Shown here: positions 11,981-22,153 of the stretch, one piece after another
Position numbering within the stretch: the stretch's first letter is position 1
Layout of the letters: every line of letters starts with the position of its first letter
DNA from: Gamarada debralockiae
Taxonomy: Eukaryota; Ascomycota; Leotiomycetes; Helotiales; Hyphodiscaceae
Assembly: GCA_002803225.1 (NCBI GenBank)
Contig: NXFV01000376.1
Coordinates: 1-64,000, forward strand
Length of the DNA: 64,000 nt
Direction of reading: 5' to 3'
Notes under the pieces: model-generated
What the model was told of the DNA's origin: nothing
Databases searched by the model: none
The model's input: the letters and a program-made list of their open reading frames with translations, nothing else
Position numbers and translations under genes: made by a program

Positions 11981-12365
11981 CTATTTCGCTGCGGGTGGTT
12001 GGGCAAAGCCTCCCAGTACGGCACTTGGCGTCAAGTCTCCGCCAGGAAGGTAATAGCTGTCACGTGCAGATGCATTGTAAGCCTGCTGGTATTGTGACCC
12101 ATTTTCATATACTCCCTGTTGGCCACCCGCGGTTGCGGGTGATAGGTAACCTGCGGCTGCTCCAGTGCTGCTTCTGTGGGCCCATAACATTGTCGGGACT
12201 GGTGCGTTGTCGAAGCCCGATATTCTACTATAAGGATGTCAGTTCGGAGGCTTTCTATCGGAATGTCGGAAAAGTATACCGTTTGACGGGTTGCCCTCTT
12301 GATGCTGTTTGTCGCCTTTCGGTATCCCATCGTTCGGAGTCAGCTTTGAGATCAGTGATCATAGC
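11981..12365 (-). pseudogene. RfeG-like fragment, 5' truncated and frame-shifted
   Basis: A branch site/acceptor (CTAAC...CATAG) precedes 12365, after which the frame reads MITDLKADSERWDTERRQ. This resembles the middle of fungal RfeG-type proteins as I remember them. A further intron (GTATAC to CTTATAG) follows. Two frames then share the RfeG-like content: one contains EYRASTTHQSRQCYGPTEA, the other a Tyr/Gln/Gly-rich tail ending SAVLGGFAQPPAAK and a TAG at 11981. They cannot be joined without a frame change. The conserved N-terminal half expected upstream is absent; a Myb-like fragment sits there instead. Best read as a broken gene copy, although a rapidly evolved intact gene cannot be excluded. 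Confidence 0.45.
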
Positions 12366-12538
12366 CTATGATAATGTTAGTGTCGATTTCCGATTGCTGT
12401 GTGCTGTGTATGGCGATTTTGAAGAAGAATGTCTGTGCCAGACATTCAAACACATCTGATGTGTCCAAGTGCTGCTTTGAGCTAATATTCTGTGTCCCCA
12501 AGCTCAGAAGCGGGTGCTCCTGCTAGAGACACTGAATG

Positions 12539-12672
12539 CTATAACTCGCTGGCTTTCTCCTTGCACGCTTGAGATGTGAAGCCGGTGCCAACTTTTTGTG
12601 CGATTATTTGCCATTTCTCCTGCTCGTGGTCATGGAGTGCCGTGCGAAGCTTTTGAATCCGTGAGACGAGTT
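12539..12672 (-). pseudogene. Myb/SANT-like fragment
   Basis: The minus strand encodes RIQKLRTALHDHEQEKW followed by QIIAQKVGTGFTSQACKEKA, then a stop at 12539. The spacing of Trp, IA, GF and CKxKA is that of a Myb/SANT-like domain found in small fungal proteins. Upstream in the same frame is a TAA and then PYDLNARNAFQ (about 12770), possibly the preceding part of the gene with a Gln-to-stop change. No start and no clear exon structure can be given. The upstream part overlaps the plus-strand gene that begins at 12687. Confidence 0.4.
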
Positions 12673-13231
12673 ATCTATCTGGCTGAATGTCTGTGCAAAT
12701 AGAAAATTCAGTGTCTCGTCTGCACGCAACCTGGAACGCGTTGCGGGCATTCAAATCATATGGGCTAGTAACATCGCAGATCATCTTCAACTCGGAGATG
12801 ACGATACGAACGTGAGATTGTTTTCTCACGCTTCGTTCTTGGAATTGCGTCGTGACTGGTACATTGGATTCCACTCGGGCTCAGGCAGACGACCGAGTTT
12901 AGAGCTCAACTGACGTTGCAGCTAGTGACACATTTCCTTCCGGGTTCGTAGAGGAAACGCTACGCACTCTTTCTCTGCTCCTGCCTTCCACCGACAAGAA
13001 AACGCTACGATGGTTCCGCAGGGAGCAGAAGAGGTGCGTAGTCGACGAGTTGATTGATGGAAACGCAATCAAATGCCACCCTTTAACAACTAAAGATCGA
13101 CAGATCGGGAAATTTTTGGGCTGGCACGACAGACTGGTCATGCTTAAGCAGGCCTTCGATGAAGCGGATCCGAAGACAGTGCGGCAATGGTGGTTAGATC
13201 GGAGGAAACTTTTGATTCGCTGTTGCCAGTG

Positions 13232-13353
13232 TATTAAATTTGATTAATTGATTTGATTAATCACTATTAATCAAAATCTAATCAAGTTATTTACTAGTTA
13301 ATCAAAAATCTAATCTGATTAAATTAATTAATAGTTGATTAATTTGATTAATA
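13232..13353. repeat. AT-rich terminal block, left end of insertion
   Basis: This block is built from TTGATTAAT and ATTAATCAAAATCTAATCAA units. It shares ATTAATCAAAATCTAATCAA and TTGATTAATTTGATTAATA in the same order and orientation with 17041-17154. Its units are also self-complementary. TATT at 13232-13235 is repeated at 17151-17154 and could be a target-site duplication. Confidence 0.7.
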
Positions 13354-14045
13354 CTAGCAGAGAAGTCACTACTTCACTTATAATTCTCTTGATCTCGAGT
13401 CTTGGCCACTGACTAAAGAGTAAATCATAAGTTAGTACACTAGTTTTAAAAGGATATTATTAACAGAGAAGTAGGAACTATTATACCCAATACCCGTAAG
13501 CTTGCTCCTACGTGATATTAAGCATAAGAAACCTCTAAAAAGTAATATTCCGAATAAAGAGTAATAACGTCTATCCCTGCGTGCCGGAACGACTTTATAG
13601 TTTGGGGGTTTTAAATTTCCACCACGTAAATATATAAAGTTATAATCAGTTTGCTATTGTTCTTTAGCTATTTCTCTACAAGGGCTCGACTTGTAATTAG
13701 AAGAATACTTAGTTTGGCTATGCTGTCGATCATCCTGTTGAGAGCGTTAAAAGCTGCTGTAGCTCTTACGTCAGATGACTTGAATTTAACGTTAAGAATG
13801 ATGCCAACGTGAATGCCTGGTTTCAGTCAAGTCACACTAGCCATTCCACCCAGGCAGTGGAGACGGAAGGTCAAGAAGAGTAAGCCGCCGTCGGCCAATA
13901 AGAAGAGAGTATAGAGAAGCGCCAGCGAGAAAGCCAGAATGTCTTTAATGCAGTGCTATTCGTTCTCAGCCAGCGACGCATGCGTCACGCACTCCTAAAT
14001 GACGTATCTGAGGCTGCCAGGTTTACCATGCATTGCATTTGCGCA
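13354..14045. other. Non-coding left arm of the insertion
   Basis: AT-rich sequence with no open coding segment. It lies downstream of the minus-strand HET gene. Confidence 0.4.
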
Positions 14046-15944
14046 TTAGACGATATCAAACACCTTTAATCCATCAATGTTGTCTAGATTCCTATCAGAA
14101 TCCTCAAACAGTTCCCCATCCATTATGCCGAGGACGAAACATTGTCCAAGAATGATGTGGTGCCCGTTTTGAGGTCGAAGAATGAGAGGAACACTGCACC
14201 CAAAGAGAACACAGAGGATGTCCCCTGGCTGACACTCTACTCCATATCCGATGTAGCCCTTCGATGTGATGAAGAAGTGCAGATGGTTCCATTTCTCGAG
14301 AACCGGCAGAATAAACTCGTAGCGGTGGTGGCTAAGCTCGGCATGAGCCTGTGTCGTCTTTTCGCCGAGAAGAATCTCGTCGATACTGCCAGACACGCCC
14401 ATTTGTTCAAAAAGCCTTGGAAACGTATGGCGATATATGTACCAGAATGACCCGGCCAATGCAAAGCGTTCATTGCAATCAAAGATGCGTTGGTTTGCAT
14501 CCTCCAGCCGGTCTCCCAAAAGAGTGCGGAAGTAGGCTTGGAGAATATGGCACTTTATGGTTGGCGGCTTATATTCTGTGCCTAAGTGCTTATAGGCGAA
14601 CGGGAGCCATGCTTCGCTATCTGGTGGGTTTTGAACTTTGCTGATTGAATCAACTTGAAGACCTTTGGGGCGAAACTCGCTATCGGTGGTGGGCTCTTGA
14701 AGGCTTGCTGCGAAGCCTCCAGATGCCTTCCAAATGTGGAACCCGGAATGCATGTGCTTGGAGTAGTGTTGATTTTCTAGCTTCTTGTGGTACCGCAGCA
14801 TTGAGTGGTCTAAGTGCTCAAAGTCTGGTACCCAAGAGGGTAGTTCGGAAAGATCTCGGTTTTTGTCATGGAATACGCCAGCAAGCTGAAGGATCTCCAA
14901 GTCGCCCGTCTTCTGCAGCAGCCTTTGCGTAAAGTCCTTGTACACCTCATTTGGGGACTTATTGTATGAGATTTCAAATCCAGGCAGTTCCTCGGGGATG
15001 CCAGCAATGGCGTAGATCTTGTCTCTGGCATCTGATGAGGCGAAGTGCGTAGTGGATGCCAGAATGGAAATCCATGGGTATGGATGACCATTCGAAGACC
15101 AACTCGCTGCCGTTTTAGCTCCCAGGCCGCTGTCAAATAATTTTGGCACCAGAAAAGAGTCGCTTTGTGGGAGATATAACCGCATGGCATTCACATCGCG
15201 CCACAGCTCCACGGCTTTGAGGATTGTCTTCCATTCGACGTGATGCCTGCCGCAGAGGATGACGGCACGCTTGGCATAATAAAGCTCCTGTAGCGTCCAG
15301 ACTCGGTTCCACCATGGACGTTGGAAAAAATCTTCCAGAAAAGCGGTCCAAGATAGGCTCGGAAGCTGTTCATAGTGTACCTTCTTTACTGTATCATGGA
15401 GGATCTGGTGGGACCGAAAGCGCTCATCATAGTTCTTTAAGTTATCATAGAGTCGATCTCGATCGCCCCATGCCTGGATTGTTCTGATAGCAAACCAACT
15501 GCTCTGTGTGTACCCATCTTCCCCAAGGTAAACCAGCACCTGGTCTGCTCGTTCGTAAATCTTCCCCATGAGAGCAATCTGTGCTCCCTTCTCTTTGAGA
15601 TCGACTTGATTGATGCAAATTGCGTCTGCCCAGATATATCGACTTTGGATTGACTGAGAGGAGAGGTAGTTGAAAAGCCGAACCAGTGCTCCGGATAAGG
15701 AGTCAGGTATCTGGATCTTTGTGCCGTTGACAGTGTACGGCGCTACGGGTTTCGGATCACCCCACGCGTATGACAGCGCAAAGAACGATGGAGCTGATTC
15801 CAGGGGTACATTTATGAGCGAGGCGGACTTCGTGCTCTTGAGTTCTAACAGGCGGATCTCCTTCAGCTCTGTCAGAAGGGGCAGATAGGAAATTTCCGCT
15901 CCATGGCCCCAACCGCTGAAAGGTTTCAAGATAGCGCTGAACAT
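14046..15944 (-). CDS. Heterokaryon-incompatibility (HET) domain protein
   Basis: Single-exon frame of 632 residues. The N-terminal HET domain (about residues 40-215) shows ALSYAWGDP, then SRYIWADAICINQVDLKEK, the alanine/tyrosine pattern ALMGKIYERADQVLVYLGE, and WNRVWTLQELYYAKRAVILCG. The C-terminal half is the usual divergent region, with ILASTTHFASSDARDKIYAI and AGIPEE typical of this class. The cysteine-containing end GDILCVLFGCSVPLILRP is also common in these proteins. HET-domain proteins trigger cell death after fusion of unlike hyphae; the trigger here is unknown. The gene is the only coding content of the inserted segment and looks intact. Confidence 0.9.
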   Translation of the reverse strand: MFSAILKPFSGWGHGAEISYLPLLTELKEIRLLELKSTKSASLINVPLESAPSFFALSYAWGDPKPVAPYTVNGTKIQIPDSLSGALVRLFNYLSSQSIQSRYIWADAICINQVDLKEKGAQIALMGKIYERADQVLVYLGEDGYTQSSWFAIRTIQAWGDRDRLYDNLKNYDERFRSHQILHDTVKKVHYEQLPSLSWTAFLEDFFQRPWWNRVWTLQELYYAKRAVILCGRHHVEWKTILKAVELWRDVNAMRLYLPQSDSFLVPKLFDSGLGAKTAASWSSNGHPYPWISILASTTHFASSDARDKIYAIAGIPEELPGFEISYNKSPNEVYKDFTQRLLQKTGDLEILQLAGVFHDKNRDLSELPSWVPDFEHLDHSMLRYHKKLENQHYSKHMHSGFHIWKASGGFAASLQEPTTDSEFRPKGLQVDSISKVQNPPDSEAWLPFAYKHLGTEYKPPTIKCHILQAYFRTLLGDRLEDANQRIFDCNERFALAGSFWYIYRHTFPRLFEQMGVSGSIDEILLGEKTTQAHAELSHHRYEFILPVLEKWNHLHFFITSKGYIGYGVECQPGDILCVLFGCSVPLILRPQNGHHIILGQCFVLGIMDGELFEDSDRNLDNIDGLKVFDIV

Positions 15945-17040
15945 CAGAAATACAAATGTCGTGTGGATGAAATAATGCGTCTCCTAATTATCGTGTCGCA
16001 AACTTCTCAGCTTGAAGCAGTTGTGTCAGGCACGTGAGCCGATGTCTAAGGCAGCAATGTCTAAGACAAATAGAATAAGAAAAGAGAATCGGAAGACGAC
16101 AACAGTCTAGATATACGGAGCAACGGAACAGCCATCAGTCAAAAGGAAGGATTATAATTCGATTCGTGTATATATAGAGGAGCCTGTAGCTCTTCTAGAA
16201 ATCAATCAAGCAGTCTGAACATCATTGACTCCATCCTCAGTACTTCTAGCCAATCAGAGCCCAATATTCCGCTGACTCATCTCATAATCCTTGACAAGTT
16301 GGCAGCCGACTGAATGTTCACGTGGTTCATGTGGCTTTGCGGGCATTAGTACGCACCACTCTCATGAATCAGGGCCTTGAAATGTCCCCTCACGCTCTCG
16401 CGTATCTATGCTCCTTATTCATCAGAACTCATTTGATTTGAACCCAAGCCATTTACTGTAATGGACTCGGTGTAAGACCAAGAGAATTTCTTCAGGCGAA
16501 GGCTCAGCTTTTCACGTGATGCAGCAGCGCAATACCGACGGCCGGCGATGTAATTAGGTCCTTGGGCAGAACTACTTCCTTCACGGTAGAAGGATCAAGC
16601 GAATATAGGAATGCTACGTGGGGCTCGTCATAAATGGTTAGTGCCGCATAAAATATGGGTCCAAATTAAAAATCTTAAGAGTGTGTGGAACTGAAGCCAA
16701 TTTCGAACTCTACTATTATGCCAAAATACTAAGCTAAAGAGAGAAGGAAAAGGTTCTATAAGTACAAGAGTAGTATTTATCTCTGTGAGCGTGCTAGTGC
16801 GCTAGCTCCCGCATTCCCGCGTCAAGTTGAATCCCTTCCTTTACTACGAGGCGTGTGATATCACATGGTCAGGTGAAAAAGGCTAAAGTTTCCGAGGATA
16901 ATCCTTATCTACTCGAGAATATAAGGACTAAATATATATATTAGCTATTTCTTTATATATATGTATATAGAGTAATACTTAAAATAATAATAAAAAAGGC
17001 GTTGATTTTATATTTATTTTATAGTATATTCTTTATTTTG
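15945..17040. other. Non-coding right arm of the insertion
   Basis: It holds the presumed HET promoter and then increasingly AT-rich DNA, with TATATATA-rich runs at 16925-17030. No gene is seen. Confidence 0.4.
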
Positions 17041-17154
17041 ATTTTAATTTGATTAAATCAGATTAATCAAAATCTAATCAATTTATACAATAATCAAAAT
17101 CTAATTAATTTAACCTTGATTATCTTGATTAATGTGATTAATTTGATTAATATT
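17041..17154. repeat. AT-rich terminal block, right end of insertion
   Basis: This block is related to 13232-13353 in direct orientation (shared ATTAATCAAAATCTAATCAA and a final TTGATTAATTTGATTAATA). It ends exactly where the interrupted reading frame resumes. Confidence 0.7.
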
Positions 17155-17265
17155 GTGAACATACTAGCTGTTGCGCTGGTAGTTGGGTTGACGGTCTTTT
17201 TTGGTCTAGTGCAGAGTATCGAGGGCGCAATACAAATGTATAAGTCATACGACCCATCAAGCTAG

Positions 17266-17654
17266 ATCTTCAAATTATTCAATCGTATCCTTCGAAGACT
17301 AAGTGGTATCGCAGGCTAATATCTTGCCTCTTCGTTTTGATTCGCGTATTATTCCACCAGGAACTCTTCTTAGAATTCAAAGTATGCATTTTACTTCCGA
17401 ATGCTGTTTGTAGTCTTATACTATTTTGGGATTAGTAACTCGAAGCAGATCGGAGGCATTGTATTTGTTCGATTCGAGAAGGGAAGCCCAAAGGTTATAA
17501 CAATCCCTTTCTTAGGGTAAATAACCGAATCTCAACACATTACCTGACTACCTAGCTATATTCATCTTTGCCTTTCCGTCAGTATAGTAAGCTGAATACA
17601 GAAAACGCCTTCCCGCCTCATGCCCCACGTCAATGATCACATTTACGAATCCGC
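17266..17654. other. Intergenic, converging 3' ends
   Basis: It separates the interrupted plus-strand gene from the minus-strand transporter. No features seen. Confidence 0.4.
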
Positions 17655-19992
17655 TCACGACAGAGGACTCTTACAAACGAACGAATTGGTCGCCCCGCTC
17701 GCAAAAGCCGCAATCAAGTTCTCAATTGCCCCATATGAACCCAGCCCCGCCATAGCCAAAGCACCAAGCATATACAACACATTAAAGACATTCATATACC
17801 ATCTCTGCGCAAAGAAGCCGCGCACCCACCTTCTCATGCCAGAATCCTTCCTGGCGAACCTCCCAGTTGCAGGGTCAAAACCCTCTTCGGGAAGCATGGC
17901 GTTCTTTTCGACCATAAAACCGATGGCGAGCAGAGGTGGGAAAGTGTAGGTGAATTGCAAGATGCACACTGCTGCGACGATGCCGGTCAAGCCAGAGAAA
18001 TCGGGAATACCAGCTGCGATGACAAAAGCGATGGACCAGTATACAGGGATCATGCCGACCCAAATTAATTTACCAGCCTTTGTCGAGAGGGGAGGTGTGC
18101 GGAACATTTCGACAAAGATACTGTTGTACAGAACTATGCGAGGGTTAGGTCACAAGTAAATCTGACGTGTTAGTTGAGGTTTACACACCTTTGATGCCGA
18201 TGTTGCCGTAGAGAGCAGCAGCTATCAACGCGCTAATCATCGCAAAGACATTTCCAGCAGTCTGAAGATTATATTTTCCAATCCCAAGGTAGCTCGGGTT
18301 GATAACGTACTGGCCTGTGGGGCGGTTATACTACTGGAATGACATGATGACAAGTAGGACTATTTTCTGGTATCACGCGGGAAGACGATTTAGGGATGCA
18401 CGTACCTTGGTAGCCGTACATAAAGAGGCCATAAAACATATAGACTAGGTAGATGAAGGTTTGGGCAGCCCACATACCCTTCAGAAAGTCTCTGGGATAT
18501 CTCATCTCAGACATGAACTCGGGGAAGATCATAGCGCCTCCATATGCGAAGACCGCTTGCATGGCACCGTTGACAGATCCTGCAAAGGTAGGAGATGGAG
18601 GGAGTCCACCATAATGTTGAACCGGAGGATAGACACCAGTATTGGGATCAGGAGTAACAGACGATCCGCCATTAAGGGTGGCGCCGGCCGACGCTCCAGC
18701 ACCAAGATAGTTAGGGGGCGAGTGGGCAGCAGCTCTGCAAAATCTCGGAGTCAGTATTGCCTAACAAGGTAGAGTTTGGAGTTGTAACAATGCCTCATGA
18801 GTTCTCTACTCTCGGGACGTGTCTAGAGAGCTAAACTCGAGAGACATCTGGCCTAGGAAATAGTTCTCTAAGAATTAGGGACACTTAACCCCATGGTAAT
18901 GATCATACACAGGACATTTAACCACACTGCTGCATTTGCAAGCCAGCCGAACTTTTGCAATGTGCGAACCTGACCAAAAAAGAACCCAGCCAAAGTCCAG
19001 ACCAGACAGCAGATGGCAAAGCAGAGCTTGAACTTCGCCGCTTGCGAGAGTGCTTCGCCATTAGACACGACGATAATGCCGACATTCAGGATCAGTTGGA
19101 TGGACTGGAGGATATTGAAGAGGTAACGCAACCACCGGCCGTAGAGGCGAAATCCCATGTCACCATAGGTCCTACATGGCGGGGGAGTCAGTGATTGCTT
19201 CACTTGGAAGGATTTTGGATCATGTGCTCCCAAGACATGTTTCAAGAGCTATTACTTCCATAACAGTCTCAAATATGAACCCCCAACACAGCTATGACTT
19301 ACTTAACGGGAAACTCATAGGAATCCAGGCCCATAAAGACGATCCACAACAAGTAACCCGAGTACCCTGCGAGGACAGCGAAGACGGTAAAGAGCGCGAT
19401 ACCCGGACTGCAATGGGTGTTAGCTCGCCGTATATAACGCAATTCGAATGAAATGAAAGGAAACATTCAAGACAATGCCCACTCACCCCCATCCGGTTGT
19501 AGCAAAAGCGAAGGGAAGGGCAAAAGGCCCAAGGATGTCGGTGGTGATGAGATAGAAGATGGCACTCTTTGTTGCTGTTCGCAACGCGCGACTTGCATTT
19601 GTCCATTCCTCGTCGCTGATCTGCGCGCGTCTCTCGGGGTCCGCCAAGTTAAGAGTTGCAGCAATTTCTGCACCACGTTTCTCTGCATTCGTGACATTAC
19701 CAGCTCCCATGCCTGATTTGCTGGGGAAGATCATTTCGCGGAAGCCTTGTGTGCCTTCGATGTCGGCGACATGTTCTTCTTCCTCAGCGCGCGTTTTATT
19801 GGCGTAGTAGAGGTACTCCTCGAAGCTGATAGTGCTATCATGGAGTGGACGTGATTGTGGTTTGACAATGGCACCGGCATTTGCTCCGTTCGAGTCTGAG
19901 ATTCTTTCGCCCTTCAGTTCGCCCTTCAGTTCCCCTTCGACTTCGAGTCGCGGGTCGCCGCCGTCGAGAGCCAAATTTGCCAGGTTAGACAT
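17655..19992 (-). CDS. Amino-acid transporter (neutral amino-acid permease, Mtr type)
   Basis: Six exons: 19992-19487, 19407-19303, 19171-18890, 18734-18406, 18314-18189 and 18133-17655, giving 608 residues. All joins use GT...AG; donors include GTGAGT, GTAAGT and GTACGT. A hydrophilic N-terminus of about 140 residues precedes the first membrane segment (SAIFYLITTDILGPFALPFA). About ten further hydrophobic segments follow, including GYSGYLLWIVFMGLDSYEFP, ILQSIQLILNVGIIVVSNGE and AMQAVFAYGGAMIFPEFMSE. These order and motifs match the Aa_trans/AAAP family 'N amino acid transport system' proteins of moulds, proton-coupled importers at the plasma membrane. The intron at 18735-18889 is long for this window (155 bp). 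Specific substrate is inferred from the family. Confidence 0.9.
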
Positions 19993-20345
19993 GATTGATG
20001 GACCTTGTATGCTACTTGATCACAATTATCGCTGTTGGAGGAAGTCCAAGCAGTGTTGCCGTGACGAAGAGTCGAGGCTGATAAGGTTGCCAATATTGAA
20101 GGACTGACTTACAGGTGCAGCGGACACTGCTGTATTATGTAGAATGCGGAGAGACGACATCGACCAGGAGGCCTGGCAGGGTTGACACATAAGTATACAT
20201 CCCACCTTCCTATTTGGATCAATGATGATAGGAGTATAACAATATGCTTTCTTACTCACTGTTCTTGGATATCTTGTCGCGATATCTTCAGAGCCTCTGA
20301 GAGACCAGTCTTGGGGTGGCAGGGGTTAAGTAAGAAAATATGTTT

Positions 20346-20444
20346 TAGGAAAGACTTCGGAGTTCAATTGCACCGTACTAAACAAAACATGAGATTTTTT
20401 TAATATGGAAATGCCTCAGTCACATAGAGTCTGCCAGTAAGAAG
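20346..20444. repeat. Diverged direct repeat, copy 1
   Basis: It shares GGAGTTCAA, CACCGTA, ATGCCTCAGT and CAGTAAGAAG in the same order with 21016-21126. It looks like an old duplication of about 100 bp. Confidence 0.55.
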
Positions 20445-21015
20445 TCGCGGAGGTCCATGGATAGAACCTCGGTCGGCCACGATAAGATTTCGAGTATACT
20501 TCATTGTCTATCCGAGCTAACCCATTTTTTTCCATACATGATACAAGAATCCCAGAGATGAAAGGTTTTACCCCACAGACCAAGTAATACAAACTTTGCG
20601 TAATAGTTTGCAATTTGTCCTACAGATGTCGATACAGAATGAAAATCAATGGTAATAAAAACGCAGGTTGATACAAGTAAGAATGGCGTCTGGCACGTAC
20701 CCCATATGCCAAGCTTTTGGCGCAATTGGCGGAAAGGGAAAAGCTTAGCGAAAGCTTCCTCGTATCAAGTTCTTCTGGAAGCTTTAGAACGGTAACCCCT
20801 CTTCAGCCTTTCTCGGAAGCCATCAGGAGCCCTTCTTCGCCCACCATCTGTCATGGTCGTGATTCCGTAAGTGGCGCTTTAAAAGTGAGTAATCTACGAA
20901 GATCCTTCTTACCTGATTTCTGCGTCGCGCACCTCACTCGTCGTCGGTAGCAGGTAACGAGTAACGGCGCGTTCTTTCAGCCACGCGGAGCAAACTCCTG
21001 AGCTGCCTTCTTTGG

Positions 21016-21126
21016 AAAGGAAAATCAAGAAATCTTCAAACTCGGAGTTCAAGTACACCGTATCAGACAAGGCATCAACTTTTTGCTATATAATGCCTCA
21101 GTTCCCACAGAACTGCAGTAAGAAGG
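21016..21126. repeat. Diverged direct repeat, copy 2
   Basis: Partner of 20346-20444. It ends at the CAGTAAGAAGG shared block, about 340 bp before the methyltransferase start. Confidence 0.55.
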
Positions 21127-21469
21127 TATGTGGACAGACCGAGTAGTACGATTGGGCCATTCCGTACGGAGTACGGAGTAGATCTAAAGTTTAAGTGGAT
21201 CTTTGTCCGCTCGGCTCGGTTACAACACTCGGCCGAGCTCGGATATACGAATGAACTTAAAGCTGAAGTAGGTATATATATTTCTTTCGCTATCTGTTTT
21301 TCAGATATTTCTCCTCAGCATTCCAGTAAACCTTTCCTTCCTACGAACAAGCCATAGCACAGACCGCCTCCGCCCTTTCCCAAGCCTGTGTGACTTTGGC
21401 CTGTTCGCGAGACCATATCATTATTGAACGGCTCAACTCTCAAACGGTATCTCCAACCCTCACTTCTAC

Positions 21470-22153
21470 ATGCCAAGCTCCAAAATGTCCTCCTCCGCAA
21501 CCGACAAACTCTCTCAAGCCAGCAAAATTGATGCTCAGGCGCGCACTAGCCTCCTAAAGCCGAACCCGCGACTCGACTATGCACTTACCAACTCCACAGC
21601 TAACGGCCTACCAGCAATCACCATCTCTGACCTCCAAGGCCAATACCTAGCTATCCAATGCCAACTCATCAACGCTAAGTCCGTACTCGAAATCGGAACG
21701 TTGGGAGGCTATTCGACGATCTGGTTCGCGAGCACTGGCGCAAAGGTCACGAGCATTGAGATCGACCCGAAACACAGGGATGTTGCGCTTGAAAACACCA
21801 AAGGACTCGATGTAGAGGTCATCCTAGGCGCGGCGCTGGATGTGCTGCCTAAGCTTGCGGCGGAGGGGCGGAAGTTCGATTTTATCTTTATTGATGCCGC
21901 GTGGGAGGAGCAGTGGGAGTATTTTCAGTGGGCGGTGAAGTTGGCGAGGGGAAATGGATGCATATATGTTGACAATGTGGTTAGGGAGCTGTTGGAGAGC
22001 GAGAATGTGGGAGAGGGTGAGTCGTTGGTGACGAAGGTGGGTAGGGAGGAGACGGTAACTGCCACGCTTGTGTCTACGATTTCAAGTCATAAAGAAAAAG
22101 CTGAAGAGATGTTTGATGGGTTTCTACTAGCAGTTGTTAAAGGGAGTCAGTAG
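21470..22153 (+). CDS. O-methyltransferase, CCoAOMT/COMT class
   Basis: Single exon of 227 residues, typical length for the small metal-dependent class (Methyltransf_3). Motif I is VLEIGTLGGYSTIWFA, followed by VTSIEIDPKHRDVALEN and the acidic strand FDFIFIDAAW, then GCIYVDNVVREL. The usual FIDADK motif reads FIDAAW here. The first Asp and the later Asp-Asn (VDN), which serve as metal ligands in the family, are kept. The second Asp and the Lys are lost, so activity or specificity may differ. A second ATG six codons in (21485) is an alternative start. Such proteins methylate catechol-type hydroxyls; the substrate is unknown. Confidence 0.9.
   Translation: MPSSKMSSSATDKLSQASKIDAQARTSLLKPNPRLDYALTNSTANGLPAITISDLQGQYLAIQCQLINAKSVLEIGTLGGYSTIWFASTGAKVTSIEIDPKHRDVALENTKGLDVEVILGAALDVLPKLAAEGRKFDFIFIDAAWEEQWEYFQWAVKLARGNGCIYVDNVVRELLESENVGEGESLVTKVGREETVTATLVSTISSHKEKAEEMFDGFLLAVVKGSQ

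Larger units (their letters stand above)
13236..17154. mobile_element. Putative 3.9 kb inserted element carrying a HET gene
   Basis: The segment interrupts an otherwise in-frame gene, begins and ends with related AT-rich blocks, and is flanked by the 4-base direct repeat TATT. The only coding region inside is the HET-domain gene at 14046-15944; no transposase, reverse transcriptase or helicase is seen. The rest (13354-14045 and 15945-17040) is AT-rich, poorly structured DNA. It could be a non-autonomous element with captured cargo, or two small AT-rich elements bracketing unrelated DNA. The terminal blocks are direct repeats with internal palindromes, not clean inverted repeats, so I cannot assign a class. 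Confidence 0.6.
12687..17265 (+). pseudogene. Small C-terminal membrane protein gene split by a 3.9 kb insertion
   Basis: Exon A 12687-12811 (MSVQIENSV...) joins through a GTGAGA...CTAG intron to exon B, which begins at 12926 and reads FVEETLRTLSLLLPSTDKKT, RQIGKFLGWHDRLVMLKQ and TVRQWWLDRRK. The frame then hits AT-rich repeat at 13236. It resumes at 17155 with ILAVALVVGLTVFFGLVQSI, then EGAIQMYKSY, and stops at 17265. Removing 13236-17154 restores one frame of about 181 residues. I recognise the order WFR..QKR / RDRLVxLKQ / WWxDRRK / hydrophobic TVFFGLVQSIEGA as the C-terminal half of a widespread fungal hypothetical membrane protein. More exons may lie upstream. The function is unknown. Confidence 0.65.
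19993..21469. other. Divergent intergenic region with a diverged duplicated segment
   Basis: It lies between the divergent transporter and methyltransferase genes. It contains a diverged direct repeat (20346-20444 and 21016-21126) and a short tandem GTACGGAGTACGGAGTA at 21165-21181. No coding region is supported. Confidence 0.5.
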
